Positions 27,848-36,286 of a stretch of DNA of 64,000 nucleotides are shown one piece after another. A program made the position numbers and the translations under genes. The notes beneath the pieces are model-generated. The model did not search any database. It saw only the letters and a list, made by a program, of their open reading frames with translations, and was not told the origin of the DNA. Within the stretch, counting starts at the first letter, position 1. Every line of letters starts with the position of its first letter. Origin of the DNA: Halobacteria archaeon HArc-gm2. Its GTDB lineage: Archaea; Halobacteriota; Halobacteria; Halobacteriales; Haloarculaceae. The stretch covers positions 200,165 to 264,164 of the forward strand of contig JAOPKE010000004.1 of the NCBI GenBank assembly GCA_025517465.1, given 5' to 3'.

Positions 27848-28417
27848 ATGGATCAGCTCAAGCAGTCGTTGCTCGATGCACCGATCATCGAGAAGAACGG
27901 GTATCACTACTTCGTCCACCCGATCAGCGACGGCGTGCCGATGCTGCGGCCGGAATTGCTCCGCGAGATCGTCATCAAGATCATCCGGAAGGCCGAACTC
28001 GAAGACGTCGACAAGATCGTCACCCCGGCGGCGATGGGCATCCACATCTCCACCGCCGTCTCGCTCATGACCGACATCCCGCTCGTGGTCGTCCGAAAGC
28101 GCCAGTACGGCCTCGAGGGCGAGGTCGCGCTCTCACAGGTCACGGGCTACTCCGAGAACGAGATGTACGTCAACGACGTCTACGAGGGTGACCGCGTGCT
28201 CCTCCTCGACGACGTGCTCTCGACCGGCGGGACGCTCGCGGCCCTCACCGGCGCGCTGGACGAAATCGGCGCCGACGTCCGCGACATCGTCAGCGTCATC
28301 AAGAAGGTCGACGGCGAGAACAAACTCGCCGACGCCGGCTACGAGGCCAAGACGCTCATCAACGTCGACGTCGTCGACGGCGAGGTCGTCATCGTCGACG
28401 AGCACGGCGACGACTAG
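27848..28417 (+). CDS. hpt: Hypoxanthine/guanine phosphoribosyltransferase
   Basis: The 189-residue purine salvage enzyme carries the PRPP-binding motif '[18 protein letters not shown]' (about 118-135), with the two Asp residues and the STGGT loop, and the archaeal type I block '[20 protein letters not shown]' near the N terminus. It converts hypoxanthine or guanine plus PRPP to IMP or GMP. Archaeal Hpt proteins of this branch resemble adenine phosphoribosyltransferases, so substrate choice between purines is not certain. ATG 27848 is chosen because the fold begins with [13 protein letters not shown]. Confidence 0.93.
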   Translation: MDQLKQSLLDAPIIEKNGYHYFVHPISDGVPMLRPELLREIVIKIIRKAELEDVDKIVTPAAMGIHISTAVSLMTDIPLVVVRKRQYGLEGEVALSQVTGYSENEMYVNDVYEGDRVLLLDDVLSTGGTLAALTGALDEIGADVRDIVSVIKKVDGENKLADAGYEAKTLINVDVVDGEVVIVDEHGDD

Positions 28418-28521
28418 CGAGCGACCAGGCCTGTGTGGGAGCGGGTGGGAATTTCTGCACCGACTGAACCGTACTGACGAGCGGTGTGTGTAGCCCGAGT
28501 GACGCCCCCCTTTTTCCCGAG

Positions 28522-29121
28522 CTATGCGGGATACGGCCGGTCCACTGCGTCGGCGACCGTCGAGTCCGCGGTGGACCCGATAATCCACTCCAGGGGAACC
28601 TCCCGCGTCCGGTCACCGACGTCGAGCACGGCCCTGTCGGCGATCAGTTCTCCCTGGCCCGGCACGCCCCGGTGCCAGGGCGGAACCTTCTCGACGACAC
28701 CCTCGGCGATGTACCCGTAGACGGCGCTGTGTGGCCCTTCGACGTAGTAGGCGACGCGGTCGCCCTCGGCAAGCGCGTCCGCGTCGACGCCCGGTTCGGG
28801 ACCGTCGATGGGTTCTACTTCAGGTTCGTCGGCCGGATCCTCGCCCCGGTCGAGGGCGTCCCCACGCCGACACTCGATCCGTTCGACGACTTCGAACGAC
28901 TCGACCGTGACCTCGGACTGGCCTTCGTACCACGCGGTCAGGGCGTCCTCGATAACGCCCTTGGTGGCGTCCCGCCGCGACGTGACGTCGAGATCGACGG
29001 TCGCCGACTCGAGGCCGGCCGCGCCGCGGTACTCGACGACGAGGACGAACCTCTGGTCCGCTTCCCCTCGTGCGATCTGTTCGAACGACAGCGTCTGATC
29101 GTCGACTGTGAGTGTCCCCAT
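28522..29121 (-). CDS. Haloarchaeal conserved hypothetical protein
   Basis: The 199-residue acidic soluble protein begins MGTLTVDDQTLSFEQIARGE and ends DAVDRPYPA. A Pro/Asp-rich linker at about 100-130 (EDPADEPEVEPIDGPEPGVD) separates an N-terminal alpha/beta part from a beta-rich C-terminal part that contains 'GDRVAYYVEGPHSAVYGYIAEG'. I do not recognise it. A TATA-like ttttaac on this strand (29145-29151) lies 27 bases before the ATG, supporting this start and a leaderless message. Convergent with hpt. Confidence 0.7.
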   Translation of the reverse strand: MGTLTVDDQTLSFEQIARGEADQRFVLVVEYRGAAGLESATVDLDVTSRRDATKGVIEDALTAWYEGQSEVTVESFEVVERIECRRGDALDRGEDPADEPEVEPIDGPEPGVDADALAEGDRVAYYVEGPHSAVYGYIAEGVVEKVPPWHRGVPGQGELIADRAVLDVGDRTREVPLEWIIGSTADSTVADAVDRPYPA

Positions 29122-29411
29122 TTTGTGACCCCCTCTGCTCTCCGTTAAAATCAACTCAGTTCGTGCCACTAAAAATCGTTCGGCTCGAAAGTCGATGCCC
29201 CGGCCTCAGTTGAGAATCGCTTCGACAATGGAGACAGAGGGCTCTGTTGAAATCCACAGCAGTGCCAAAATTCGACGTGGTTGCCGTCTATACAGCGGGC
29301 TCAGGGGACACGTATGTAGCGCCCCCATCGTATAGTCGTCGTGAACTGCGCGCTGAATACGGAGTGTGAATCCGACGAGTCGCGAAGGGAAGACGTCTCA
29401 GCAGGTCTGAT
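29122..29411. other. Intergenic stretch with a possible insertion-sequence end
   Basis: No gene is visible in these 290 bases apart from the promoter of the flanking minus-strand gene. The string ggctctgttgaaatccacag at 29240-29259 resembles the outer ends of haloarchaeal insertion sequences as I remember them, but no matching inverted end or transposase is present. I treat it as a weak hint of an old insertion in a scarred region. Confidence 0.3.
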
Positions 29412-29660
29412 TCATGTACCCTCTTCGACTTCGAAGATTTCGTCTGCGGTGAGACCGTGTGCTTCTTCGTGAACCTTCTCACCCGCTTCTTTGCTGGGGC
29501 CTTCAAAGAGGCAAAAGACGGCCCCCTCGTCGTCGTCTACCCAATAATTCAGGTAATTCACGCCGTGTTTTTCCTGAGCCTCGATGTCTTTTTTGTGAGC
29601 TTCGACAACATCCTCGACGCTTGCATCCACGTCTCGGTGAACGTCCATATACAGTGCCAT
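29412..29660 (-). CDS. DUF4242 (SCO4226-like) small protein
   Basis: The 82-residue protein reads MALYMDVHRDVDASVEDVVEA and includes 'DVEAQEKHGVNYLNYWVDDDEGAVFCLFEGP', here in approximate form; the 'H..H..D' early positions and 'FCLFEGPSKEA' mark the DUF4242 ferredoxin-like fold. The characterised member SCO4226 binds nickel, so metal binding is possible. The protein is less GC-biased in codon use than its neighbours (several att, ttt and aaa codons), and it lies next to a scarred region, so recent acquisition is possible. The start is followed by a TATA-like caataact near 29693-29700. Confidence 0.85.
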   Translation of the reverse strand: MALYMDVHRDVDASVEDVVEAHKKDIEAQEKHGVNYLNYWVDDDEGAVFCLFEGPSKEAGEKVHEEAHGLTADEIFEVEEGT

Positions 29661-29718
29661 AGTACGCTTTGATCCAACACAGGGACGCGGTTAGTTATTG
29701 AGGCGTCATTTTTGCTAG

Positions 29719-29922
29719 GAGGTCATTATATGGCTGCCTGCTCGTTCGTCCAGGGCCCTCGTGGCCGCTGCGATCGGTATCGACATTTCGCTGCGAGCCC
29801 GCCGAGAGAGAGACTTGCGCTGTATTCAGCGCGACACTACAGAGATTAACGACACCCCGCAGGACCACCAGTGGTCAGTACGCTCCACCTACCCAGCGGT
29901 CGAATCGTGGTTGAAGACTTAG
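29719..29922 (+). pseudogene. Coding-like remnant ending before the tRNA-Met repeat array
   Basis: An open frame without a clear start runs from the codon after a stop at 29716 to a TAG at 29920-29922. The last part reads RDTTEINDTPQDHQWSVRST then YPAVESWLKT and has protein-like composition, while the first part is Arg/Ala-rich. There is no ribosome-independent start signal and no recognised domain. It could be the tail of an integrase or another element gene lost by deletion; this is a guess from its location beside repeated tRNA ends. Confidence 0.3.
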
Positions 29923-29936
29923 ATTTCGACAGGGCT

Positions 29937-30008
29937 CGGGTGGTGGATTTTAACCGGAGGAAGACTCGCTGACGCTCGTCTTCCAGGGCTCAAATCCACT
30001 CTATACGA
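29937..30008. repeat. tRNA-Met 3'-end/hairpin repeat, unit A
   Basis: A 72-base direct repeat, matching 30048-30119 at all but three positions. It begins with a diverged copy of the tRNA-Met 3' end (cgggtggtggattttaacc) and continues with a gaagac...gtcttc hairpin. Arms at 29943-29965 and 29978-29999 pair around a 12-base loop; the left arm is tRNA T-arm sequence and the right arm is its inverse complement. Confidence 0.85.
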
Positions 30009-30045
30009 TATTCGCTGCTCGCCGGTTGGCGAGCGGCAGAAGTAT

Positions 30046-30119
30046 AGCGGGAGGTGGATTTGAACCGGAGGAAGACTCGCTGACACTCGTCTTCCAGGGC
30101 TCAAATCCACTCTATACGA
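30046..30119. repeat. tRNA-Met 3'-end/hairpin repeat, unit B
   Basis: It begins with 21 bases (30046-30066) identical to the 3' end of the adjacent tRNA-Met gene and then repeats unit A. Inverted arms at 30054-30076 and 30089-30110 enclose a 12-base loop. A GC-rich hairpin (ctgctcgcc...ggcgagcggcag, 30015-30039) separates it from unit A. Confidence 0.88.
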
Positions 30120-30175
30120 CTGTTGGCGACGCTGAACTCCTCGCTTCGCTCGTCGTTGTTGCGTCGCCAAAAAGT

Positions 30176-30245
30176 AGCGGGAGGTGGATTTGAACCACGC
30201 CCACTTCGGTCGCTTCGCTCCCTCGTGGTCTGCTTCAAACCACCG
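30176..30245. repeat. tRNA-Met 3'-end/hairpin repeat, unit C
   Basis: Positions 30176-30197 are a 22-base exact copy of the tRNA-Met 3' end. Further on, cgtggtctgcttcaaaccac (30224-30243) pairs imperfectly with gtggatttgaaccacg, giving a third large hairpin of the same plan with a different loop. Short GC hairpins flank the unit (ttggcgacgc/gcgtcgccaa at 30123-30171; cgcggtcac/gtgaccgcg at 30257-30303). Confidence 0.8.
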
Positions 30246-30308
30246 TGACCAATTTTCGCGGTCACGGGACTCGTCACTCCGTTCCTCGTCATTGTGACCG
30301 CGAGAAAT

Positions 30309-30382
30309 AGCGGGAGGTGGATTTGAACCACCGATCTACGGGTTATGAGCCCGCCGGAATCTCCTGGCTATCCCATCCCGCT
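30309..30382 (-). tRNA. Elongator tRNA-Met (anticodon CAT)
   Basis: Read on the minus strand, a 74-base cloverleaf begins AGCGGGA and ends TCCCGCT, forming a perfect 7-bp acceptor stem. The anticodon loop GGGCTCATAACCC carries CAT with a 5-base stem, and the T arm reads GGTGGTTCAAATCCACC. The sequence does not have the initiator features (CCC/GGG anticodon stem with A1-U72), so it is the elongator form; a tRNA-Ile2 with modified CAT is a less likely alternative. No CCA is encoded and no intron is visible. Its 3' end is duplicated three times downstream. Confidence 0.93.
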
Positions 30383-30404
30383 ACTACATTCATACCCGAG
30401 TCGG

Positions 30405-30413
30405 TTTATTAAG
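30405..30413 (-). promoter_or_regulatory. TATA box of tRNA-Met
   Basis: On the minus strand cttaataaa is centred 27 bases before the tRNA 5' end, the spacing expected for archaeal promoters. Confidence 0.6.
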
Positions 30414-30454
30414 GGTTGTGATCCAACTGCCGTCCGGGAACGCCTCCCGCGGTG

Positions 30455-30913
30455 TTACGTATCGTGGACTCGCCAGGTGAACAGGCTCTCGAAGACGTAG
30501 TTGACGAACATGGCGATGGCGATGGCGATGGGGCTCGCAGCGAGGAACCACAGGTCCACGCCGAACACCGGCAGCTCCACGGTCAGTTCCTGTGTGAGGA
30601 ACCAGTAGACGGTGAGCTGGATGGCGACGCCGCCGGAGCGGACGAGGTGGGACTTCACCAGGCGCTTGAGCAGCGGGCCGCGGCCGGCCTTGCCCGCGCC
30701 AGCGAACGTCCAGTGCTCGTTGACGAGGAACATCACCAGAATCGCCGTCTCGACGCCGGCGGCCTTCGACCACATCTCCTGGACGCCCACGAGCAGCGTG
30801 AGGACTGCCAGGACCGTGTTGTCGCTGATGGCGCCGACGACGCCGACGGAGGCGAACTTCCCGAACCGGACGCCGGAGAGGAGTTCACCGACGGCGGGCG
30901 TCGAGTCACTCAT
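30455..30913 (-). CDS. GtrA family membrane protein
   Basis: The 152-residue protein has four membrane helices in the GtrA/DPMS pattern: 'RFGKFASVGVVGAISDNTVLAVL' at the start, 'LVNEHWTFAG' between helices 2 and 3, and 'FVNYVFESLFTWR' at the end. GtrA proteins help move polyprenyl-linked sugars across the membrane or anchor glycosyltransferases. It overlaps the upstream glycosyltransferase gene by 8 bases, so the two are a functional pair. Confidence 0.92.
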   Translation of the reverse strand: MSDSTPAVGELLSGVRFGKFASVGVVGAISDNTVLAVLTLLVGVQEMWSKAAGVETAILVMFLVNEHWTFAGAGKAGRGPLLKRLVKSHLVRSGGVAIQLTVYWFLTQELTVELPVFGVDLWFLAASPIAIAIAMFVNYVFESLFTWRVHDT

Positions 30914-31673
30914 CTTTCTCCACGAGGGCCGTCGGCTCCTCGCGTCGGGCGGCGATGGCGGTGTGGAGGCGACTGTTCCTGACCTGTTTCGCGCGATGAC
31001 GCGCGGTCACGAGCGCGCGTGCCATCCTGAGGGACGTCCGGACGGGCGAGACGGTCGACCCTGGTCGGTCCTCCCACTCGATGGGGACTTCGTCGATGTG
31101 CAGGTCGAGCGCGGCGGTCATGGCGACGAGTTCGACGTCCCAGGCGAAGCCGGCGTCGTAGAGGTGCTCGCGCACCATCGCCCAGGCCTCGGCGTCGATG
31201 GCCTTCGCCCCGCACTGGTAGTCGTACAGCGCCTCGTCGAGCAACTGGCCGGCGAGCCAGGCGAACCCGTCGCCCAGGAATCTCCGGGCGAGCGTCTGGT
31301 GGCTCTGGACCGTCGCGTCGGGGTGACGCCGCGACCCGACGGCCAGGTCGGCCTCGCCGTCGCGAACGCGGTCCACGATAACCGCGAACCACTCGGCGGG
31401 CGTGGACCCGTCGGCGTCGGCGAAAGAGAGGACGTCGGTGTCCAGGGCCTCGAAGCCGGCGGTGACGGCCGCACCCTTCCCGCGACGATACGGGACGGCG
31501 TTGACCGTCGCCGGCAGGTCCGCGAGCTCACCGGGCACCGCTTCCTTCGGATCGTCGAGTTCGATTCGGATCGCGTCCGGGTCCAGTGCCTCGTCGAGGT
31601 CGCGCACGTACCGGCGGAGGCGTTCGACGTCGGGCCTGAACGCGGGGACCACGATACCGACGGACCGCGCCAT
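30906..31673 (-). CDS. Family 2 glycosyltransferase, dolichyl-phosphate hexose synthase-like
   Basis: The 255-residue GT-A enzyme starts 'MARSVGIVVPAFRPDVERLRRY' and carries 'GKGAAVTAGFEALDTDVLSFADADGSTPAEW' spread over about 67-98, containing the DAD metal/nucleotide motif, and the late 'YDYQCGAKAIDAEAW' and 'GFAWDVELVAMTAAL' blocks typical of dolichyl-phosphate mannose/glucose synthases. It likely loads a sugar onto a polyprenyl phosphate for surface glycan or glycoprotein synthesis, with the overlapping GtrA protein as membrane partner. ATG 31673 was preferred over one 14 codons upstream. Confidence 0.92.
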   Translation of the reverse strand: MARSVGIVVPAFRPDVERLRRYVRDLDEALDPDAIRIELDDPKEAVPGELADLPATVNAVPYRRGKGAAVTAGFEALDTDVLSFADADGSTPAEWFAVIVDRVRDGEADLAVGSRRHPDATVQSHQTLARRFLGDGFAWLAGQLLDEALYDYQCGAKAIDAEAWAMVREHLYDAGFAWDVELVAMTAALDLHIDEVPIEWEDRPGSTVSPVRTSLRMARALVTARHRAKQVRNSRLHTAIAARREEPTALVEKDE

Positions 31674-31823
31674 TAGATACCCCCACCCGGGGCGCGAGTA
31701 AAAACGGTTCGACATGTGTCGCGCTCACAGGAACCGGGTGGCTGGACCGGGCCCGACCCAGTTGTGTCGAACGGGCACGTCGGTTCAAAAAACGTATAGT
31801 TCCGGCTTGCGCTGTGTCCGATA

Positions 31824-34211
31824 ATGGAATTCGGCCTCGTCGTGCTGTGGCTCCTGGTCTACCTGGCCCTCCTCTACGCGGGCGCGACGCTCGCGTCGGC
31901 GCTGTTCCCCCGCTTCGCCGACCGCGGCGTGGGCGTCGCGTTGCCGCTGGCGCTGGCCGTCCTCTGGCTCGTCACCTACTTCGTCGGCCGCCTGTCGCTG
32001 ACCGCCGGCGTCTGGCTCGGTGTGCTCGTCCTGGTCGCCCTCGCAGCGTACGCTGGATACCGCGGGGAGACGGTCGATCGCGGGCTGTACCTGGAAATCG
32101 CGGCGGTGTTCACCGTCGCCTTCCTCTTCCTCGTCGCCATCCGGTCGGCCGACCCGGGCATCCGCCCCATCGGCGGCGAGAAGTTCCTCGACTTCGGCCT
32201 GCTGAAGTCGCTCCTCAGGGCCGACCGCCTCCCGCCGGAGGACATGTGGTTCGCCGGTGAGCCGGTCGCCTACTACTACGGCGGTCACCTCGTCGCGGCG
32301 ATCCTGACGAAGATTACGGGGACCGCCGGCCACTACGCGTACAACCTCGCGCTGGCGGGGTTCTACGCCGCGCTCGTCACCGCGGTCTACGGCCTGGCGG
32401 GCTCCGTCGCCGCCGAGCGTGGACTCTCCCGGCGCACCGCTGGCGTCTTCGGCGCCTTCTTCGTCGGCATCGCGAGCAACCTCTCGACGCCAGTGAAGTT
32501 CCTCGTCTGGTTCCTGCCCGACGGCCCCGCGAACTGGCTCGCCGAGACCAGCGGGCTCCCCGTCGAAGGGCTGGCCGACGGCGGCCCGTCGGCCTTTGGC
32601 TACTGGGACGCCAGCCGGGTCATCGAGGACGACGTCGCCGACTTCGCCGGCTTCGAACCCAGTGCCGCGTTCGTCATCGACGAGTTTCCCTTCTTCTCCT
32701 GGCTCAACGGCGACCTGCACGCCCACATGATGAGCACGGCCTTCCTCCTGCTCGCGGCCGCGCTCTGTTTCGCCTACTACCAGACGCCAGCCACCGAAGT
32801 CCGGCGCCGCCGAGCGCTCCTCCTCGGCTGTCTGCCGCCGCTGGCCGGACTCGTCGCCGTCGTCAACACCTGGTCGTTCCCCTCGGTCGGCGGGCTGGTC
32901 GCCCTCACTGTTATTCTCGCGCCGGCCGACCCCCGGAGCCTGCTCCCCGCTGGCGCCGGCGGCCACGCTGACGAGACCAGGCTTCGCGACGAGGGGGCAC
33001 GCCTCGCGCTCGGACTGGGCGCAGCAGTCGTCGTCCTCGCACTCGGCCTCCTCTGGTCGCTCCCCTTCTGGCTCGGTGCGGCCAGCGGTCGGGAGGTGGC
33101 GTTCCTCCCCGACCGCTCGTCGCTGGTCGAACTCCTCCTCGTCCACGGCGTCTTCCTGGCCGCGTTCGTCCCGTACCTCTACCGTCAGACCGCCGACGCG
33201 ACGGACCGTGAGACCGCCCGCATCGTCGGCCTCGTTGCGTTCGGGATCGCCGCGTTCGCCGCGTCGGTGGACCTGGCCGCGCTCGGCCTGTTCCTCCCGC
33301 TGATCCTGGGCGGCTGGGTCCTCCGGCGCGGCCCCGTCCACCTCGACGGTTTGCGGGCCGCGACGACGACGAGTTCCGACGGCGGCCAGGTCGGCGATGT
33401 CGAATCTAGCGTCGCCCGGGACGGCCTACTCGGGTCCTCCCCCGTCGGCTTCGAGATGGTCCTCGTCGTCGCCGGCGCCGGCCTGGTCACCCTCGTCGAG
33501 TTCGTCTTCGTCGCCGAGAACGTCGGCCGGATGAACACCGTCTTCAAGACCTACATGCAGGTGTGGGTGCTCTGGGCCGTCGCCGGCGGCGTCGCGCTGG
33601 CCGGGATTCTCGACGGCTGGCCGGCCCGCTCGACCCCGACCTGGAAACCGGCGGCCGCCCGCGTCTTCACCGCGCTCCTGCTCGTCTCGGCGTCGCTGTA
33701 CGCGGGCCTCGCGCTGTCCTCGCACTTCGCCGGGAACGACGTCGCCGGGAGCGACGGCCCCACGCTCGACGGGCGCGCCTGGATGAACGAGAGCCACCCA
33801 GACGAGGCCCAGGCCATCCGGTGGCTCGATTCGAACGTCGAAGGGCGACCGACGATCGTCACCGGCACTCCGGCGGGATACAGCTGGTATCCCCCCGACG
33901 GCGAAGGTTCGAGCGCGCCCGCCAGCATGACCGGCATCCCGACCGTGCTCGGCTGGCACCACGAGGCCCAGTACCGCAACGACACAGTCTACCGCGAGCG
34001 ACTCGGCCACGTCGAGACCATCTACACCGGCCAGCCGGATCAGCAGGCCGCACTGCTCGCGGAGTACGACGTCCGCTACGTCTACGTCGGCCCCGCCGAG
34101 CGCAACAACTACGGCGAGATCACCGTCGGCGACGTCGACGGCGTGAGCGCCCACCGGACGTGGGGAGAGGTGACGCTCTACCGGATCGACGGCGACGAAC
34201 TGCCGGAATAG
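31824..34211 (+). CDS. DUF2298 large membrane protein (YYY type)
   Basis: The 795-residue protein has about 14 membrane helices with the family signature 'GGEKFLDFGLLKSLLRADRLPPEDMWFAGEPVAYYYGGHL', here spread over about 114-155, including the three consecutive tyrosines. A soluble loop 'FVIDEFPFFSWLNGDLHAHMMS' (about 285-306) and the C-terminal globular part (about 650-795) with 'VLGWHHEAQYR' follow. These proteins resemble GT-C glycosyltransferases and are common in archaea and Chloroflexi; the reaction is not known. Placed next to GtrA and GT2 genes, a role in surface glycosylation is reasonable inference. Confidence 0.9.
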   Translation: MEFGLVVLWLLVYLALLYAGATLASALFPRFADRGVGVALPLALAVLWLVTYFVGRLSLTAGVWLGVLVLVALAAYAGYRGETVDRGLYLEIAAVFTVAFLFLVAIRSADPGIRPIGGEKFLDFGLLKSLLRADRLPPEDMWFAGEPVAYYYGGHLVAAILTKITGTAGHYAYNLALAGFYAALVTAVYGLAGSVAAERGLSRRTAGVFGAFFVGIASNLSTPVKFLVWFLPDGPANWLAETSGLPVEGLADGGPSAFGYWDASRVIEDDVADFAGFEPSAAFVIDEFPFFSWLNGDLHAHMMSTAFLLLAAALCFAYYQTPATEVRRRRALLLGCLPPLAGLVAVVNTWSFPSVGGLVALTVILAPADPRSLLPAGAGGHADETRLRDEGARLALGLGAAVVVLALGLLWSLPFWLGAASGREVAFLPDRSSLVELLLVHGVFLAAFVPYLYRQTADATDRETARIVGLVAFGIAAFAASVDLAALGLFLPLILGGWVLRRGPVHLDGLRAATTTSSDGGQVGDVESSVARDGLLGSSPVGFEMVLVVAGAGLVTLVEFVFVAENVGRMNTVFKTYMQVWVLWAVAGGVALAGILDGWPARSTPTWKPAAARVFTALLLVSASLYAGLALSSHFAGNDVAGSDGPTLDGRAWMNESHPDEAQAIRWLDSNVEGRPTIVTGTPAGYSWYPPDGEGSSAPASMTGIPTVLGWHHEAQYRNDTVYRERLGHVETIYTGQPDQQAALLAEYDVRYVYVGPAERNNYGEITVGDVDGVSAHRTWGEVTLYRIDGDELPE

Positions 34212-34235
34212 ACCGCAGAATCGAAGCGACCGTCC

Positions 34236-34496
34236 TCAGGCCTGGGACTTCCGCTGGAGGACGTCGACCGCCTCGGCGTCGACGTTCTCCGTCTCCAGGT
34301 GCATCGGAATGAAGTCCTGGTACTGGAACGTCTCGCGCTCGTCGTCCTTCCCGATGGTACACCAGAGCTGGGGTTCCTCGGGCCCGTGCCACTCGCCCTG
34401 GACGTTGACGGCGAACACGTTCCACTCCTCCCCGTCGTACTCGATGACGCCGCCCTTCCTGACGCCGGGGTTCCCGTGGATGATCAGCTTCTTCAT
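34236..34496 (-). CDS. HAH_0734-type small haloarchaeal protein
   Basis: The 86-residue protein begins MKKLIIHGNPGVRKGGVIEY and contains 'FAVNVQGEWHGPEEPQLWC'. I recall this as a small conserved haloarchaeal family; the function is unknown. It looks like a compact beta-rich protein with no membrane helix. It is convergent with the DUF2298 gene and upstream of a 510-base noncoding stretch. Confidence 0.82.
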   Translation of the reverse strand: MKKLIIHGNPGVRKGGVIEYDGEEWNVFAVNVQGEWHGPEEPQLWCTIGKDDERETFQYQDFIPMHLETENVDAEAVDVLQRKSQA

Positions 34497-35010
34497 GCGC
34501 CTGGGTTTGTGGACGCTCTACTTAGTGACTTCGAAGCGAGGAAAGTGAGGCGTTGTTGTCCGGGTTGTCAAGGGCGCAGTTCGTTCGGCCGTTACGGTAG
34601 TAGTCGGCAACGATACCGCAAACAGAGGAAAGCCCTCGGCCCGCTCGACCACCGAAAGACTCGCTTCGCTCGTCTTTCGAGCTCTCGTTCGCTCCGCTCA
34701 CGAGAATCGCGCGGCTCGCTGCGCCCTTCGCTCACTCCGTTCGCTCCAGAGCTTGCTTCGTCGACCGAACCTCACCCTTTCATTCCGCCAGGAGCTTGCA
34801 TGACCAATAGGCGCAAGTATCCGGCGGCCTCCGGCCGCCGGTTCACCGGTCGCGCGTCGCGCGACCGGGACTTTTTCACCGACGTTTTTCAAGGAGCGGT
34901 GCCCGCAGGACGCCGCAGGCGGCCGAGGACACCCGACGTAGAAAAAGGTCGTAAGCGAACCAAACGGGTTTTAAGCAACCATGTCTAATCTCGCCGTAAG
35001 GTAGATATCT
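34497..35010. other. Noncoding region before the ribosomal protein operon
   Basis: About 510 bases without a convincing gene. It contains several hairpins built from cgcttcgctcg-type sequence (34666-34730), a GC palindromic stretch (ggcggcctccggccgcc, 34822-34838) and cggtcgcgcgtcgcgcgaccg (34849-34869), and the promoter of rpl44e at the right end. The stretch gaaagccctcggcccgctcg (34629-34648) looks like a haloarchaeal dispersed repeat, from memory only. Confidence 0.5.
34969..34975 (+). promoter_or_regulatory. TATA box of the rpl44e translation operon
   Basis: The sequence ttttaag with purine-rich flanks lies 36-42 bases before the ATG at 35011, giving a short leader. It serves rpl44e, rps27e, aIF2-alpha, nop10 and the PAC2 gene, which are closely spaced. 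Confidence 0.6.
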
Positions 35011-35289
35011 ATGGAGATGCCACGCCGGTTCAATACGTACTGTCCGCACTGCAACGAGCACCAGGAACACGAGGTCGAGAAGGTCCGTACCGGGCGTCAG
35101 ACCGGGATGAAGTGGATCGACCGACAGGAGAAGCGCAACTCCGGCATCGGGAACGACGGCAAGTTCTCGAAGGTCCCCGGTGGCGACAAGCCCACCAAGA
35201 AGACGGACCTGAAGTACCGCTGCAGCGAGTGCGGCAAGGCCCACCTCCGTGAAGGATGGCGCGCCGGTCGACTGACGTTCCAGGAGTAA
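35011..35289 (+). CDS. rpl44e: Large ribosomal subunit protein L44e (eL42)
   Basis: The 92-residue ribosomal protein begins [20 protein letters not shown] and is almost identical to the Haloarcula marismortui L44e as I remember it ([15 protein letters not shown]). Two CxxC pairs (CPHC at 11-14 and CSEC at about 71-74) bind zinc. It sits near the E site of the 50S subunit. rps27e follows after three bases, so they are cotranscribed. Confidence 0.98.
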   Translation: MEMPRRFNTYCPHCNEHQEHEVEKVRTGRQTGMKWIDRQEKRNSGIGNDGKFSKVPGGDKPTKKTDLKYRCSECGKAHLREGWRAGRLTFQE

Positions 35290-35292
35290 ATC

Positions 35293-35466
35293 ATGCCAGG
35301 AAGCTTCCTCTCCGTCGAGTGCCCGGATTGCGAGAACGAACAGACCGTCTTCAGCAAGGCCGCCTCCGAGGTCGCCTGCGCCGTCTGTGGCCACACGCTC
35401 GTGCGGCCCACCGGCGGCGAGGCGGACATCGAGGGTGAGGTCCTCGAAACCGTCGCACACCGATGA
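35293..35466 (+). CDS. rps27e: Small ribosomal subunit protein S27e (eS27)
   Basis: The 57-residue protein translates as [20 protein letters not shown] and continues with [14 protein letters not shown]; the CPDC and CAVC pairs form a C4 zinc ribbon. It binds the 30S subunit. The coding frame is short but clear, with its stop overlapping the next start by four bases (ATGA). Present in the expected archaeal position between L44e and aIF2-alpha. Confidence 0.97.
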   Translation: MPGSFLSVECPDCENEQTVFSKAASEVACAVCGHTLVRPTGGEADIEGEVLETVAHR

Positions 35467-36266
35467 AGTTCAGTGGCTGGCCGGAACCCGGCGAACTCGC
35501 CGTCGGCGAAGTAGACGACGTCAACGAAGACCGCGGGGTGTACGTCGACCTCGACGAGTACGAGGACAAGCGCGGGTTCGTCCACATCAGCGAGGTCGCC
35601 AGCGGGTGGATCAAGAACGTCCGCGACCACGTCAGTGAGGGCCAGACCGTCGTCGTGAAGGTGCTCGACGTCAACGAGTCCTCGCGACAGATCAACCTCT
35701 CGATCAAGGACGTCAACGACCACCAGCGCAAGGACAAGATCCAGGAGTGGAAGAACGCCCAGAAGGCCGACAACTGGATGGAACTGGCCTTCGGAGAGGA
35801 CATGGAGGACGAGCAATACTCTGCCATCGCCAACGCGCTGCTGGCCGAGTTCGGCTCGCTGTACGACGGCTTCGAGCAGGCCGCCATCCACGGCCACGAG
35901 GCCCTCGAGGACACCGATCTCGACGAGGACGAAGTCGACGCCATCGTCGAGACCGCCCGGGACAACGTCTCGGTGCCCTACGTCACAGTCACGGGCTACG
36001 TCGACCTGACCTGTCCCGAGAGCGACGGCGTCGAGTGCATCAAGGATGCGCTGCAGGCCGCCGAGGGGAACGGGGAGGTGCCCGAAGAGGTCGACCTCGA
36101 AGTGACCTACGTCGGCTCGCCCGAGTACCGCATCCGCGTGCAGGCCCCCGACTACAAGCAGGCGGAGTCCCAGCTCGAAGAGAGCGCCGACCGCGCCCGC
36201 GCCGTCGTCGACGGCCACGGCGGGACGACCGGGTTCCACCGCGAGCGAAACGTCGAAGACGAGTAA
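35463..36266 (+). CDS. eif2a: Translation initiation factor aIF2 subunit alpha
   Basis: The 267-residue subunit has an N-terminal S1/OB domain (about 1-85; '[33 protein letters not shown]'), a helical middle domain (about 90-170; '[19 protein letters not shown]') and an alpha/beta C-terminal domain that contacts aIF2-gamma. It delivers initiator tRNA to the small subunit as part of the aIF2 trimer. Ser51 of eukaryotic eIF2-alpha has no obvious equivalent to claim here. It overlaps rps27e by four bases. Confidence 0.97.
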   Translation: MKFSGWPEPGELAVGEVDDVNEDRGVYVDLDEYEDKRGFVHISEVASGWIKNVRDHVSEGQTVVVKVLDVNESSRQINLSIKDVNDHQRKDKIQEWKNAQKADNWMELAFGEDMEDEQYSAIANALLAEFGSLYDGFEQAAIHGHEALEDTDLDEDEVDAIVETARDNVSVPYVTVTGYVDLTCPESDGVECIKDALQAAEGNGEVPEEVDLEVTYVGSPEYRIRVQAPDYKQAESQLEESADRARAVVDGHGGTTGFHRERNVEDE

Positions 36267-36286
36267 CCGAGCGGTTCTTTCTACCC

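Noticed and set aside
29240-29259. ggctctgttgaaatccacag as a definite insertion-sequence end
   Set aside because: No matching inverted end, target duplication or transposase is visible, so it is only listed as a weak hint.
29937-30303. Possible CRISPR array in the tRNA repeat region
   Set aside because: The repeats contain tRNA sequence, differ in spacing and carry inverted arms; there are no unique spacers of uniform length and no cas genes.
34497-35010. A structured RNA gene in the hairpin-rich region
   Set aside because: Hairpins are present but none shows a recognisable tRNA, RNase P or SRP pattern, and the sequences look like common dispersed GC repeats.
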